Under the pieces are notes generated by a model, which saw only the letters and a list, made by a program, of their open reading frames with translations, was not told the origin of the DNA and made no database searches. The position numbers and the translations under genes were made by a program. From NCBI RefSeq assembly GCF_029543155.1, contig NZ_JARQXA010000003.1, positions 558,001 to 622,000 of the forward strand: DNA of 64,000 nucleotides, in the 5' to 3' direction. Positions 16,851 through 24,713 of the stretch are shown here, one piece after another. The first letter of the stretch is position 1. Each line of letters begins with the position of its first letter. Origin of the DNA: Sphingomonas sp. HITSZ_GF. GTDB taxonomy: Bacteria; Pseudomonadota; Alphaproteobacteria; Sphingomonadales; Sphingomonadaceae.

Positions 16851-18451
16851 GCCCGCGCCAGCCAGCCGGCATAATGCACCACCGCGCCGACCAGCGGCAG
16901 CGACACACCCACTTCGAAGCGGAAGCGCCCATCCTCCTGCCATTCGCGCGCAGTGATCCGCGGGCCGAGGAAGCGCGGCATCGGCACGCCGAACGCCGTC
17001 CAGCCGCGCAGCGCCATCGCCAGCCCCTTGCCGTCTGAGGGCAGGTCGAAGGCAAAGCGCAGCGGCCCGAAGCGCTCGGCAACGCCCTGCCCCGTCAGGC
17101 TGAGTTCGCTGGAAAAAACATGTCCGCCAAAATCACGCGTCCAGCGCTCCTTGCCCGCCGCCGCGGCGAAGGAAACATGGAGTGGATAGCTGCCGGCCGG
17201 CGGGAAGCCCATCATCCGCCCGATCAACCAGGCCAGCCCCCTGCCCCGCCGCACCTGCCCCTCGCCGTCGGCACCGGCATCGCCGGTCATGTCGTGCATC
17301 GCCCGCACCCGCCCGGGCAGCGCTTCGAAGCGATTCCCCATCGCCCGGGCATAGAGCGGCGCGACCGGCCGCTCGACTATCCCGTGGCGAATCGCCAGCC
17401 CGGCGAACAGCGGCTCGAACTGGTCGAGCGTCAGCAATCCGCCGGCATCCTGCGCGCCCGGCGCCACCCGCCCGGCCAGCACTTCCTCGGCCAGCAGCTG
17501 CGCCGCCAGCGTCGGGATCTCGGGGCCGTCGCCCCGCTCGGCGATCAGCGTCCAGCGCCGCTCCACGCCCGATCCGGTCACCGTCACCGCCATCGCCGAG
17601 CGATCGCTGGTGATCCGGCCGGTCATCTGATGGAGCCGATGCAGCCAGCCCGTGGCGCCGCGCAGCGAGCCGATCCAGCCCCAGCGCACCGGCCAGCTGA
17701 GCAGCCAGAGCGCGAGCATCTGGAAGCCCATCTCGGTGCCCGCGCGGAAGGTCATGGCCGGTCGCCCGGGAAGCGCCTCGGGGATCAGGCTCAGGTCCGG
17801 CACCTCGGCGAGCGCTACCCAGCGGCGGAGCGGCGCCACCCCGCCGATCGCGAACCGCTCGCGCCGCAATTCCTGCCAGCCCGCCGCCTGCGCCCAGCGC
17901 CGCCCGCGCCACAACCGCACCGGCTTGCCGACATAGGAGAGGATCGCCGCCACCACCGCCGGCCCGGCCACCGCGCGGTTCGAGGCGCTGAGCGCGATCT
18001 CGACCCGCTCGACGCGGTCCATCCCTTCGGCCAACTTGCGCACCACCGCCCCCGACAGCGCCGGCAGGCTCGAGGCGCCGCTGACGATCGGCACCGCGAT
18101 CTTCGCTCCCTTGTTCAGCGCACCGATGCCGGTGACGAAATCGCGCGCATCGGCCAGGTCGAGATAGGGAATGCGCATCGCGATGCACGCCTCGGGCACG
18201 GTGGTGCCACTGCCCTGGAACGGCCCGGCTGCGTCGATCACCAGGTCCGGCCGCTCGCGCGCCAGCACCATGCCGACGCCATTGGTCCGGTCCGCGACCA
18301 CCGGCTCGGCGCCGGGATGCGCGACGCAGAAGGCAGCGGCCTTGTCGAAGCGCCGCCCTGCGACGAGCACGATGTGCCCGGCACCGATCAGCCGCCGGCT
18401 CAACCGCGCGCCGAACCCGCCATAGCCGCCGATGACTAGGATGCGGCTCAT
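16847..18451 (-). CDS. Saccharopine-dehydrogenase-like NAD(P)-binding protein fused to DUF4166
   Basis: 534-residue two-domain protein. Residues 1-~360 resemble saccharopine-dehydrogenase-type oxidoreductases: Rossmann motif ILVIGGYGGFGARLSRRL, DLVIDAAGPFQGSGTTVPEACI and IPYLDLADARDFV. The remaining ~170 residues resemble DUF4166 (VERPVAPLYARAMGNRFEALPGRVR to SLPLVGAVVHYAGWL). The substrate is unknown; similar fusions are thought to act on membrane lipids or hydrophobic metabolites, which would fit the two membrane proteins on either side. It overlaps both neighbours by four bases. Confidence 0.82.
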   Translation of the reverse strand: MSRILVIGGYGGFGARLSRRLIGAGHIVLVAGRRFDKAAAFCVAHPGAEPVVADRTNGVGMVLARERPDLVIDAAGPFQGSGTTVPEACIAMRIPYLDLADARDFVTGIGALNKGAKIAVPIVSGASSLPALSGAVVRKLAEGMDRVERVEIALSASNRAVAGPAVVAAILSYVGKPVRLWRGRRWAQAAGWQELRRERFAIGGVAPLRRWVALAEVPDLSLIPEALPGRPAMTFRAGTEMGFQMLALWLLSWPVRWGWIGSLRGATGWLHRLHQMTGRITSDRSAMAVTVTGSGVERRWTLIAERGDGPEIPTLAAQLLAEEVLAGRVAPGAQDAGGLLTLDQFEPLFAGLAIRHGIVERPVAPLYARAMGNRFEALPGRVRAMHDMTGDAGADGEGQVRRGRGLAWLIGRMMGFPPAGSYPLHVSFAAAAGKERWTRDFGGHVFSSELSLTGQGVAERFGPLRFAFDLPSDGKGLAMALRGWTAFGVPMPRFLGPRITAREWQEDGRFRFEVGVSLPLVGAVVHYAGWLARA

Positions 18452-18873
18452 TCGCCCTCCGCCGGAGAAGCAAGCTTTTGCATGACGCAGAAGAAGGCAA
18501 GCCCTCCCACCGCACCGGCAGTGCCGCCAAGCGCGAACCGCACAAGCATGTAAGGGAACAGGCCCGGCCCAGCGTCATAAATGCCGAGCCCGATTGGCAA
18601 CAGTCCGATAGCAAAGCCGGCAACGGCGGCGCCCACTCTGGACAACGATATCACTCGGGACAGGATCAAATAGGCGGGCAAGCCTGCCAAAAGTGCGTGA
18701 ATGAGCGTCACCGGTATCGCGTAGATGAAGGCAAGCACGCCGAGTGCCAGCGCCAACGGAGGCATCCAGATCAGCATCAGCGCGACAACGGCGGATATCG
18801 CAATCGCACTGGCAACTGCGCCGCCGCAAAGCGCGATGGCCGGCCGCAGCCAGCGGGGGACAACGTCGCTCAT
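18448..18873 (-). CDS. Small four-helix membrane protein, proximal member of the DUF4166 operon
   Basis: 141-residue integral membrane protein with about four transmembrane helices (IAISAVVALMLIWMPPLALA, FIYAIPVTLIHALLAGLPAY, GAAVAGFAIGLLPIGLG, GTAGAVGGLAFFCVMQ). No recognised domain. It resembles the membrane protein at 16392-16850 in helix order and in the PxxLxHxxLxGxPAYxxL core. Start and stop both overlap neighbours as ATGA, so it is co-translated with a DUF4166 protein upstream and the fused dehydrogenase downstream. Confidence 0.72.
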   Translation of the reverse strand: MSDVVPRWLRPAIALCGGAVASAIAISAVVALMLIWMPPLALALGVLAFIYAIPVTLIHALLAGLPAYLILSRVISLSRVGAAVAGFAIGLLPIGLGIYDAGPGLFPYMLVRFALGGTAGAVGGLAFFCVMQKLASPAEGE

Positions 18874-19547
18874 TCCGCAGGGTCCGCGAATACGCAGAGC
18901 TGGTGGACCAGTTCGCCCAGCAGCGGATGGACCAGATCGAGGCTGAACAGGAAGCGCCCGCCGCCGATATCATGGTGGCCCACCGTCAGTGCGCCCGGCA
19001 TCGCCCAGCCGGGCAGCTTCATGCGGAGGCCGCCCAGCTTGAGGAAATAATGATCGCTGACGAACAGCAGCGCTCCGCCCGCTTCCTCGAGACGCAGCGC
19101 GATACCCAGCCCAAGCCCGAGATATTCCTCGATCCCCGTTGGGCCGGCGAAGCGCTTCACGCTGTGGATAACCTGTGGAAAACCCTGTGCGCGGCTATAT
19201 TGGCGCGTCCAATATTGTCCCCGCCCCCCGGCATCGGCCGTTACGCTCACACAGGCAGCGGCGCCTTCGTCGCGAGCCAGCGGCAGCGGCGCGCCGATCA
19301 GCCGCGCGGCCTGGGCGAGCAGCCACCCCGCCCGGCTCATCCGGCATTCGGCGACTTCGCCGAGATACGAGACGCAGGCCCCCGCCGCGATCTTGCGCAG
19401 GAAGCGGCGGCGCGTGGCGGGCGGCAGGAACAGCCAGCGCTCGCCGAGCAACCGGGCGAACGGGCTGTCGCCATCGTCGCGGCACGGCGCCGCGACACGG
19501 TGCCAATCGGCAAATCGCGCCAGCGAACCCTGTGCCACCGCCCGCAT
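18870..19547 (-). CDS. Stand-alone DUF4166 protein
   Basis: 225-residue protein resembling DUF4166: DSPFARLLGERWLFLPPATRRRFLRK, a GRGQYWTRQYSRAQGFPQVIHSVKRF core, and the closing SLDLVHPLLGELVHQLCVF, which parallels the end of the fused dehydrogenase (SLPLVGAVVHYAGWL). The function of DUF4166 is unknown. The start is ATG 19547 with AAAGGA upstream, 16 bases after the regulator's stop. The presence of both a free and a fused DUF4166 copy in one operon suggests they form a heteromeric unit (inference). Confidence 0.78.
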   Translation of the reverse strand: MRAVAQGSLARFADWHRVAAPCRDDGDSPFARLLGERWLFLPPATRRRFLRKIAAGACVSYLGEVAECRMSRAGWLLAQAARLIGAPLPLARDEGAAACVSVTADAGGRGQYWTRQYSRAQGFPQVIHSVKRFAGPTGIEEYLGLGLGIALRLEEAGGALLFVSDHYFLKLGGLRMKLPGWAMPGALTVGHHDIGGGRFLFSLDLVHPLLGELVHQLCVFADPAE

Positions 19548-19563
19548 CGTCCGTTCCTTTCCG

Positions 19564-20124
19564 CTATTCCGCCTTGCTCTTCGGCAGGAAGGTCAGGATC
19601 CGCTTGCCGAGCCGGATCAGCATCATCAGCCGCCCGGGGGGCACGCTCATCATCTGCTGGTACCAGTCGTCGATCGTCACGACGAAGTCCTGCATCGCGG
19701 TGATCCGCGCGCGCGCCGTCTCGGAGATGCGCGCGTCGCGCTTCGCCTCTTCGGTGCAGACCTTCAGCGCTGCCACCGCCGGATCGATCTCGCGCTCCTT
19801 GCGCCCCTGGGCGATGCGCGTGAGCATCTGCATCAGGTCGACCTCGGCCTCGTAATGGTCGCGCCGGTCGCCCATCACCGGCACGCGCCGGATCAGCTTC
19901 CAGCCGAGCAGCTCCTTCAGGCTGTTCGACGTGTTGCTCCGCGCGATGCGCAGCGTGTCGCTGATCTCCTCGGCGTTGAGCGGCCGGTCGGAGAGGTAGA
20001 GCAGCGCATGGATCTGGGCGACCGAGCGGTTCACCCCCCATTGCCCGCCCATCTCGCCCCAGTGCAGCACGAACCGCTGCACCGCGATCGGCAACTGAAC
20101 AGCATTGTCGGTAATTTCTGTCAT
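19564..20124 (-). CDS. GbsR/MarR-family transcriptional regulator
   Basis: 186-residue winged-helix regulator. The N-terminal region (VAQIHALLYLSDRPLNAEEISDTLRIARSNTSNSLKELLGWKLIRRV) contains the DNA-recognition helix, followed by a beta wing (GDRRDHYEAEVDL) and a helical C-terminal part with QQMMSVPPGRLMMLIRLGKRIL. GbsR-type proteins repress osmoprotectant genes; others respond to membrane or redox signals. ATG 20124 is chosen; longer in-frame starts lack family resemblance. A 20-base palindrome covers the start codon, and the DUF4166 operon follows directly, so it probably controls itself and that operon. Confidence 0.85.
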   Translation of the reverse strand: MTEITDNAVQLPIAVQRFVLHWGEMGGQWGVNRSVAQIHALLYLSDRPLNAEEISDTLRIARSNTSNSLKELLGWKLIRRVPVMGDRRDHYEAEVDLMQMLTRIAQGRKEREIDPAVAALKVCTEEAKRDARISETARARITAMQDFVVTIDDWYQQMMSVPPGRLMMLIRLGKRILTFLPKSKAE

Positions 20125-20133
20125 AACAGAAAT
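20114..20133. promoter_or_regulatory. Perfect palindromic operator across the GbsR/MarR start codon
   Basis: ATTTCTGT-CATA-ACAGAAAT, with perfect 8-bp arms and a 4-base spacer, in an otherwise GC-rich context. The CAT in the centre is the start codon of the regulator read on the minus strand. The size and symmetry fit a MarR/GbsR dimer site, so autorepression by blocking initiation or promoter clearance is the simplest reading (inference). Confidence 0.65.
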
Positions 20134-20371
20134 ATGAGACACAGTTGCGCCGGAGTCAATCCCTGCCACGATCCGCCGCCGATTTCCCCCGCCCTGCCGA
20201 CGCGGCCGCCGTTGCGATCGCGCAACCACCGGCCAAAGCTGCGACGAGTGCGCGCAGCGCAATCGCCGTGAAGATTTCCTTAGGTATTTCCACAGGTTGT
20301 CGGAATTTCCGCTATAATCTATTCAAGGATATGCAGGTTGCGGCGGTTCCGCGGTCTCGGGGGATATCGGG

Positions 20372-22063
20372 GTGTTCCAACAACGTAGGATGGCCGTGCT
20401 CAGCGCGGCGCTTGGTCTGCTTGCGCTTGCCGGCTGTGATGGCGGCGGTGGCGGCGGTTCGCCGTCGAGCAGCGGCGGCGGCATCGTCGCCGCGCCCAGC
20501 CCCACGCCCACGCCGGTGGTGTTCACCGATGGCGATGCCGTGCGCCTCGCCAAGCAGGCGAGCTTCGGCGCCACGCCCGATATGGTCAGCCGGATCAAGA
20601 CGCTCGGTGCCACCGGCTGGGTCGATGAGCAGCTCGCCGCCTCCACCAGCACCTATGCCGATCTCGCGGTCGAGGTTCGCCGCGATTTCTGCGTGAGCAC
20701 CGACACGATCTGCAACCGCGCCCATTTCAGCCGCACGCCGGTGGCGATGCGCTTCTATGCCAACGCCATCGCCGGCTCGGACCAGCTGCGCCAGCGCGTC
20801 GCATTCGCGCTCGGCCAGATGGTCGTGGCGTCGGAAGCCGAGGTGAACTCCACCGCCGGCATCGCCGCGTTCAACCAGATCTTTCTCACCAACGCCTTCG
20901 GCAACTACCGCGACATCCTCAGCCAGGTGACGATGCTCGGCTATATGGGCGACTATCTCGACATGGCCGACAGCAACAAGTCGGGCCCGTCGGAGAATTA
21001 TGCCCGCGAGCTGCTCCAGCTCTTCTCGATGGGGCCGGACGCGCTCAACATGGACGGCAGCCTGAAGCGCGACAGTGCCGGCGCCGCCATCCCCAACTAC
21101 ACGACCGACGACATCAAGGGCGTCGCCAAGGCGCTCACCGGCTGGACCTATGCCCGCGTCGGCGGCGCCGCGATCACCGATGGCAACGCTCGCGACTATT
21201 CGAAGCCGATGATCACGGTCGCGACCCGCTACGATACCACGCAGAAGAGCTTCCTCGGCACCAGCGTCGCCGCCGGTGCCGCCCAGGATGCGAGCGTCGC
21301 CGCGGTGGTCGATGCCGCCTTCAATAATCCGTCGACCGCGCCGTTCGTCGCGCGGCACATGATCGTCCATCTCGTCACCGCCAACCCGAGCCCGGCCTAT
21401 GTCGGCCGCATCGCCGCGGTGTTCGCCGACAATGGCAGCGGCAAACGCGGCGACATGAAGGCGGTGGTCCGCGCGATCCTGCTCGATAGCGAGGCACGCT
21501 CGGCCCCGACCACCACGTCCGGCAAGCTCAAGGAGCCGGTGCTGCTGATGACCGCGCTCGCCCGCGCGATCGGCTTCACCACCGACGGCTATGTGTTCAC
21601 CACGCGCGACACCAGCCTGGGCCAGCCCGTCTTCCGCGCGCCTTCGGTGTTCAACTTCTATCCGGACGATTTCCCGCTGCCCGGCTCGACCACGCTGAAG
21701 AGCCCGGCCTCGAAGCTGCTCAACACCTCGAACGTGCTGCGCTGGCACAATTTCGTCTATGACTGGACGGTCTCGGGCGATGCGACGCGTAGCGAATATG
21801 CGCTCGATTCGGGCCTGCCCATGTCGTCGCTCACCCAGCCCCTGTGGGCGAGCTGGGAAGCCTATGGCAGCGATCTCGACGCGATGGTGTCCCGCATCGA
21901 TCTGGTGCTGTTCGCCAACACGCTGAGCCAGGCGCAGAAGGATGCGCTCAAGGCCGCCGCCACGCCCATCACCAATACCGACGTCAACATCCAGGCGCGC
22001 CGCCGCGCCCAGATGATGCTCTATGTCGCGGCATCGAGCCCGATGTTCCTGGTCGATCGCTGA
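20372..22063 (+). CDS. DUF1800 lipoprotein
   Basis: 563-residue secreted protein. The lipobox LLALAGC places the lipidated cysteine at residue 22, followed by a Gly/Ser/Pro-rich linker to about residue 50. The DUF1800 core follows: DAVRLAKQASFGATPDMV, QRVAFALGQMVVAS, NYARELLQLFSMG and VFNFYPDDFPLPG. The biochemical role is unknown; DUF1800 and DUF1501 genes are adjacent in many bacteria. GTG 20372 has GGGGGA upstream; ATG 20390 is an alternative that also keeps the lipobox. Confidence 0.88.
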   Translation: MFQQRRMAVLSAALGLLALAGCDGGGGGGSPSSSGGGIVAAPSPTPTPVVFTDGDAVRLAKQASFGATPDMVSRIKTLGATGWVDEQLAASTSTYADLAVEVRRDFCVSTDTICNRAHFSRTPVAMRFYANAIAGSDQLRQRVAFALGQMVVASEAEVNSTAGIAAFNQIFLTNAFGNYRDILSQVTMLGYMGDYLDMADSNKSGPSENYARELLQLFSMGPDALNMDGSLKRDSAGAAIPNYTTDDIKGVAKALTGWTYARVGGAAITDGNARDYSKPMITVATRYDTTQKSFLGTSVAAGAAQDASVAAVVDAAFNNPSTAPFVARHMIVHLVTANPSPAYVGRIAAVFADNGSGKRGDMKAVVRAILLDSEARSAPTTTSGKLKEPVLLMTALARAIGFTTDGYVFTTRDTSLGQPVFRAPSVFNFYPDDFPLPGSTTLKSPASKLLNTSNVLRWHNFVYDWTVSGDATRSEYALDSGLPMSSLTQPLWASWEAYGSDLDAMVSRIDLVLFANTLSQAQKDALKAAATPITNTDVNIQARRRAQMMLYVAASSPMFLVDR

Positions 22064-22075
22064 GGATCCGGACCC

Positions 22076-23455
22076 ATGACTTTCTCCCGACGCGACTTCA
22101 TGAAGGTCACCGCCGGCGCCGGCGCCATGGCCGCCATCGGCCAGCTCGGCCGCACCACCGCGATGGCCGCCCCGAACGGCAGCTACCGCGCGATGGTCGG
22201 CGTGTTCCTGTTCGGCGGCAATGACAGCTGGAACATGGTGATCCCCACCGACGCCCGGCACGCCCAGTATCTGGCGTCGCGCGGCACCGTGGGCATCGCG
22301 GCCAGCAAGCTCGCGTCGCTCACCGGCGCCGCCTATGCGCTGCATCCCTCGATGGCGGCGCTCCGTCCGCTCTGGGACGAAGGCAGCCTGGCGCTCGTGC
22401 TCAACGCCGGCACGCTCTATGCGCCGCTGACCAAGTCGACCTATCAGTCGCGCGCCGATCTGCGCCCGATGAACCTGCTCAGCCACTCGGACGAGCAGGC
22501 GCACTGGCAGGGCCTGCGCGCGCGCGATTTCGCGACCGACGGCTTCATGGGCCGCCTCACCGACAAGATGGGCGTCAGCGCAATCCCGTCGATGATCTCG
22601 ATCGCAGGCTCGAACCTGGCGGTGATCGGCAAGACCAGTTCGGCGCTTGTCCTGCCCTCCACGGGCACGCTCAGCCGCTCGGGCTATTCGACCGGCACCG
22701 GCGCCGCCAATGTCGCCAAGAACAACGCGCTCACTGCCTTCTCGTCGGCGACGGGGCTGGGCGAGCTTTCCGAAGCGAGCGCGCGCGACATCAATGCCAG
22801 TTACAGCCAGGCGACCACCGCCAATGGCATCATCTCGGCGGCGAGCGCGCTGGACGGTTATTTCGTCAACCCGACCACCGGCGCCGCGCTCACCAGCGAC
22901 GTCGCCCGCCAGCTGATGCGCGTCGCCCGCATGATCGATGCGCGCGGATCGCTCGGCCATGGCCGCCAGACCTTCTTCGTCAGCCAGGGCGGCTATGACA
23001 ATCACTCGGGCCAGGTGAACGGCGGCACCAACGATACCGGCACCCATGCCAATCTGCTCGGCGACCTCGCCATGGCGCTGGCCGGCTTCCACCGCGCGAT
23101 GCAGTCGATCGGCATGGGCGAGAACGTCACTGCCTTCACGATGAGCGACTTCGGCCGCACCTATCGCGGCAATGCCCAGAACGGCACCGATCACGCCTGG
23201 GGCGGCAACCATCTTGTGGTCGGCGGCAACGTCACGCCCGGCGGAATCTTCGGCGCCTATCCCGATCCGGTGCTGGGCGGCGCCACCGATGTGAGCAGCG
23301 AGGGCCGCTTCCTCCCCGCAGTGTCGCAGGAGCAGTATCTCGGGGCGATCGCGCGCTGGCACGGCGTCAGCGATGCCGACATGCCCTATGTCTTCCCCAA
23401 CTGGTCGACCTGGAGCGGCGCCGGGCTCGGGCCGCTGGGGCTGTTCCGGACTTAG
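22076..23455 (+). CDS. DUF1501 protein exported by Tat
   Basis: 459-residue protein with a clear twin-arginine signal (SRRDFMKVTAGAGAMAAIG). The DUF1501 core includes VFLFGGNDSWNMVIP, LHPSMAALRPLWDEGSLALVLNAGT, FVSQGGYDNHSGQV, and TMSDFGRTYRGNAQNGTDHA with GGNHLVVGG. The GGxD and H-rich pockets recall alkaline-phosphatase-fold hydrolases (sulfatase/phosphatase relatives), but the substrate is unknown. It starts 12 bases after the DUF1800 lipoprotein, so both are co-transcribed and probably act together in the periplasm. Confidence 0.9.
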   Translation: MTFSRRDFMKVTAGAGAMAAIGQLGRTTAMAAPNGSYRAMVGVFLFGGNDSWNMVIPTDARHAQYLASRGTVGIAASKLASLTGAAYALHPSMAALRPLWDEGSLALVLNAGTLYAPLTKSTYQSRADLRPMNLLSHSDEQAHWQGLRARDFATDGFMGRLTDKMGVSAIPSMISIAGSNLAVIGKTSSALVLPSTGTLSRSGYSTGTGAANVAKNNALTAFSSATGLGELSEASARDINASYSQATTANGIISAASALDGYFVNPTTGAALTSDVARQLMRVARMIDARGSLGHGRQTFFVSQGGYDNHSGQVNGGTNDTGTHANLLGDLAMALAGFHRAMQSIGMGENVTAFTMSDFGRTYRGNAQNGTDHAWGGNHLVVGGNVTPGGIFGAYPDPVLGGATDVSSEGRFLPAVSQEQYLGAIARWHGVSDADMPYVFPNWSTWSGAGLGPLGLFRT

Positions 23456-23537
23456 GTTCCTCCGCGCTTAACTGCGTATCCGGATTGCGCTATCGTTCGC
23501 CCCGGGTAATGGGGCCCGCCTTTCGGGGAGGCGAACG

Positions 23538-23918
23538 ATGGCCAATCTCTACCGCATTACGCCGTTCATGCACGTGCCGGACATCGAGAAGGCTGTCTGG
23601 TTCTTCACCGAGGTGCTGGGCTTCGCGCTCTATTTCCGCACGTCCAACTATGCCTATGTCCAGCGCGAGGCAGCAGCGTTCCGCCTGCTCGAGAATATCG
23701 GCGACGACGGCGCGCCGCCGGGGAATCGCCGCTTCTGCTATTATATCGACGTCGAGGATGTCGACGCGGTGGCCGAGGAGCTCAAGCCCAAGGCAGGCCT
23801 GCTCAACGACGGCGACCTCTACGGCCCGATCGACCAGATGTACGGCCAGCGCGAGCTGATGGTGGTGGCGCCCGACGGCAATCTGGTGGTGTTCGGCCAG
23901 GACATCTCGAAAAGATAA
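23538..23918 (+). CDS. VOC-family (glyoxalase / bleomycin-resistance fold) protein
   Basis: 126-residue single-domain protein with two beta-alpha-beta-beta-beta units: ITPFMHVPDIEKAVWFFTEVLGFALYFRT then RFCYYIDVEDVDAVAEELKPKAG. It ends with the typical LMVVAPDGNLVVFGQDI. His in FMHVPD and Glu in QRELMVV could be metal ligands. The function cannot be assigned beyond the fold; members bind small ligands or act as dioxygenases, isomerases or antibiotic-binding proteins. Confidence 0.82.
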   Translation: MANLYRITPFMHVPDIEKAVWFFTEVLGFALYFRTSNYAYVQREAAAFRLLENIGDDGAPPGNRRFCYYIDVEDVDAVAEELKPKAGLLNDGDLYGPIDQMYGQRELMVVAPDGNLVVFGQDISKR

Positions 23919-23965
23919 CGTCATCCCGGCCTCAAATCGTCATCCCGGCTTTCGCCGGGACGACG
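23919..23965. repeat. REP-like GTCATCCCGGC hairpin with a partial copy
   Basis: The full copy at 23938-23965 is GTCATCCCGGC, TTTC, then GCCGGGACGAC, a near-perfect 11-bp hairpin. It is preceded at 23919-23930 by a 12-base half copy (CGTCATCCCGGC). The element fills the gap between the convergent VOC and metallophosphoesterase genes and can serve as a bidirectional transcript end. Related copies lie at 28648-28670 and 50798-50890. Confidence 0.75.
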
Positions 23966-23966
23966 G

Positions 23967-24713
23967 TCAAAGGAGAACACTCGCCTCCCCCAGGAACCGC
24001 GCCCGGGTAGAGAAGCTTGCCCCCTCCACGGTGATCTCGTTGAACGAGGGCGGCTGCGCCCGCACGCGCTCGGAAAGCGTGCCGGCCCCGATCAGCCGCA
24101 CCTTGTGCCCGTCCAGCTCGCGCTCGACGTCGAACGGATCATGGACATGGCCGGTCAGCACCGCATGCGCGCCCGCCGCCGCCAGCGCGCCCAGCGCCTC
24201 GGGCCCGCGATGCGTCTCGCTGGTCATCCGCGTGCCGCCTTCGACCAGCGGATGGTGGCAGGCGACGAACACCAGGCCGCCCTTGGGCACCGCCTCGACC
24301 AGCGCCAGCGATTCCTGCAGCGCCCGATTGCTCACATAGCCCTTCGACCAGTTGAGCCGCCACTGGAAGCGCGCCGTCGTCTTGAGCGGCACCACCGCCA
24401 CGCCTTTCACGTCGAGCGGCCGTTCGATCATGTGCTCGAGAGCGCGGTAGCGCTTGTAGGGCGTCACGAACCGCGCCCAGGGATTGAAATAGGGCAGGTC
24501 GTGATTGCCTACCTCCACCGTGACCGGCCGGCCCAGGCTCTGCAGCCATTTCGCCGCCGCCTCGAACTCGCCGTGGCGCGCCCGCATCGTCAGGTCGCCG
24601 GTCATGATCACGGCATCGGGCTGCTCTTCCTTCACCCGCGCACCGAACCAGTCGATCGCGGCGCGGTCCTCGCGCCCGAAATGGACGTCGCTGACGTGGA
24701 AGAGCCGTGTCAT
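23967..24713 (-). CDS. Calcineurin-type metallophosphoesterase
   Basis: 248-residue metallophosphoesterase with the full binuclear metal signature: HVSDVHFG, MTGDLTMR, EVGNHDLPYF, ACHHPLVEGG and LTGHVHDPFDV. It is probably a cytoplasmic phosphodiesterase or phosphatase of unknown substrate (cyclic nucleotide or lipid-related). ATG 24713 overlaps the upstream lipid-kinase-like gene's stop (ATGA), which suggests a functional link to phospholipid or lysophosphatidate metabolism (inference). The long upstream in-frame extension belongs to the neighbouring gene's shadow. Confidence 0.88.
   Translation of the reverse strand: MTRLFHVSDVHFGREDRAAIDWFGARVKEEQPDAVIMTGDLTMRARHGEFEAAAKWLQSLGRPVTVEVGNHDLPYFNPWARFVTPYKRYRALEHMIERPLDVKGVAVVPLKTTARFQWRLNWSKGYVSNRALQESLALVEAVPKGGLVFVACHHPLVEGGTRMTSETHRGPEALGALAAAGAHAVLTGHVHDPFDVERELDGHKVRLIGAGTLSERVRAQPPSFNEITVEGASFSTRARFLGEASVLL

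Noticed and set aside
20312..23362. 1016-codon minus-strand open frame opposite the DUF1800/DUF1501 genes
   Set aside because: Same artefact; plus-strand genes have signal peptides, lipobox and family motifs while this frame has none.
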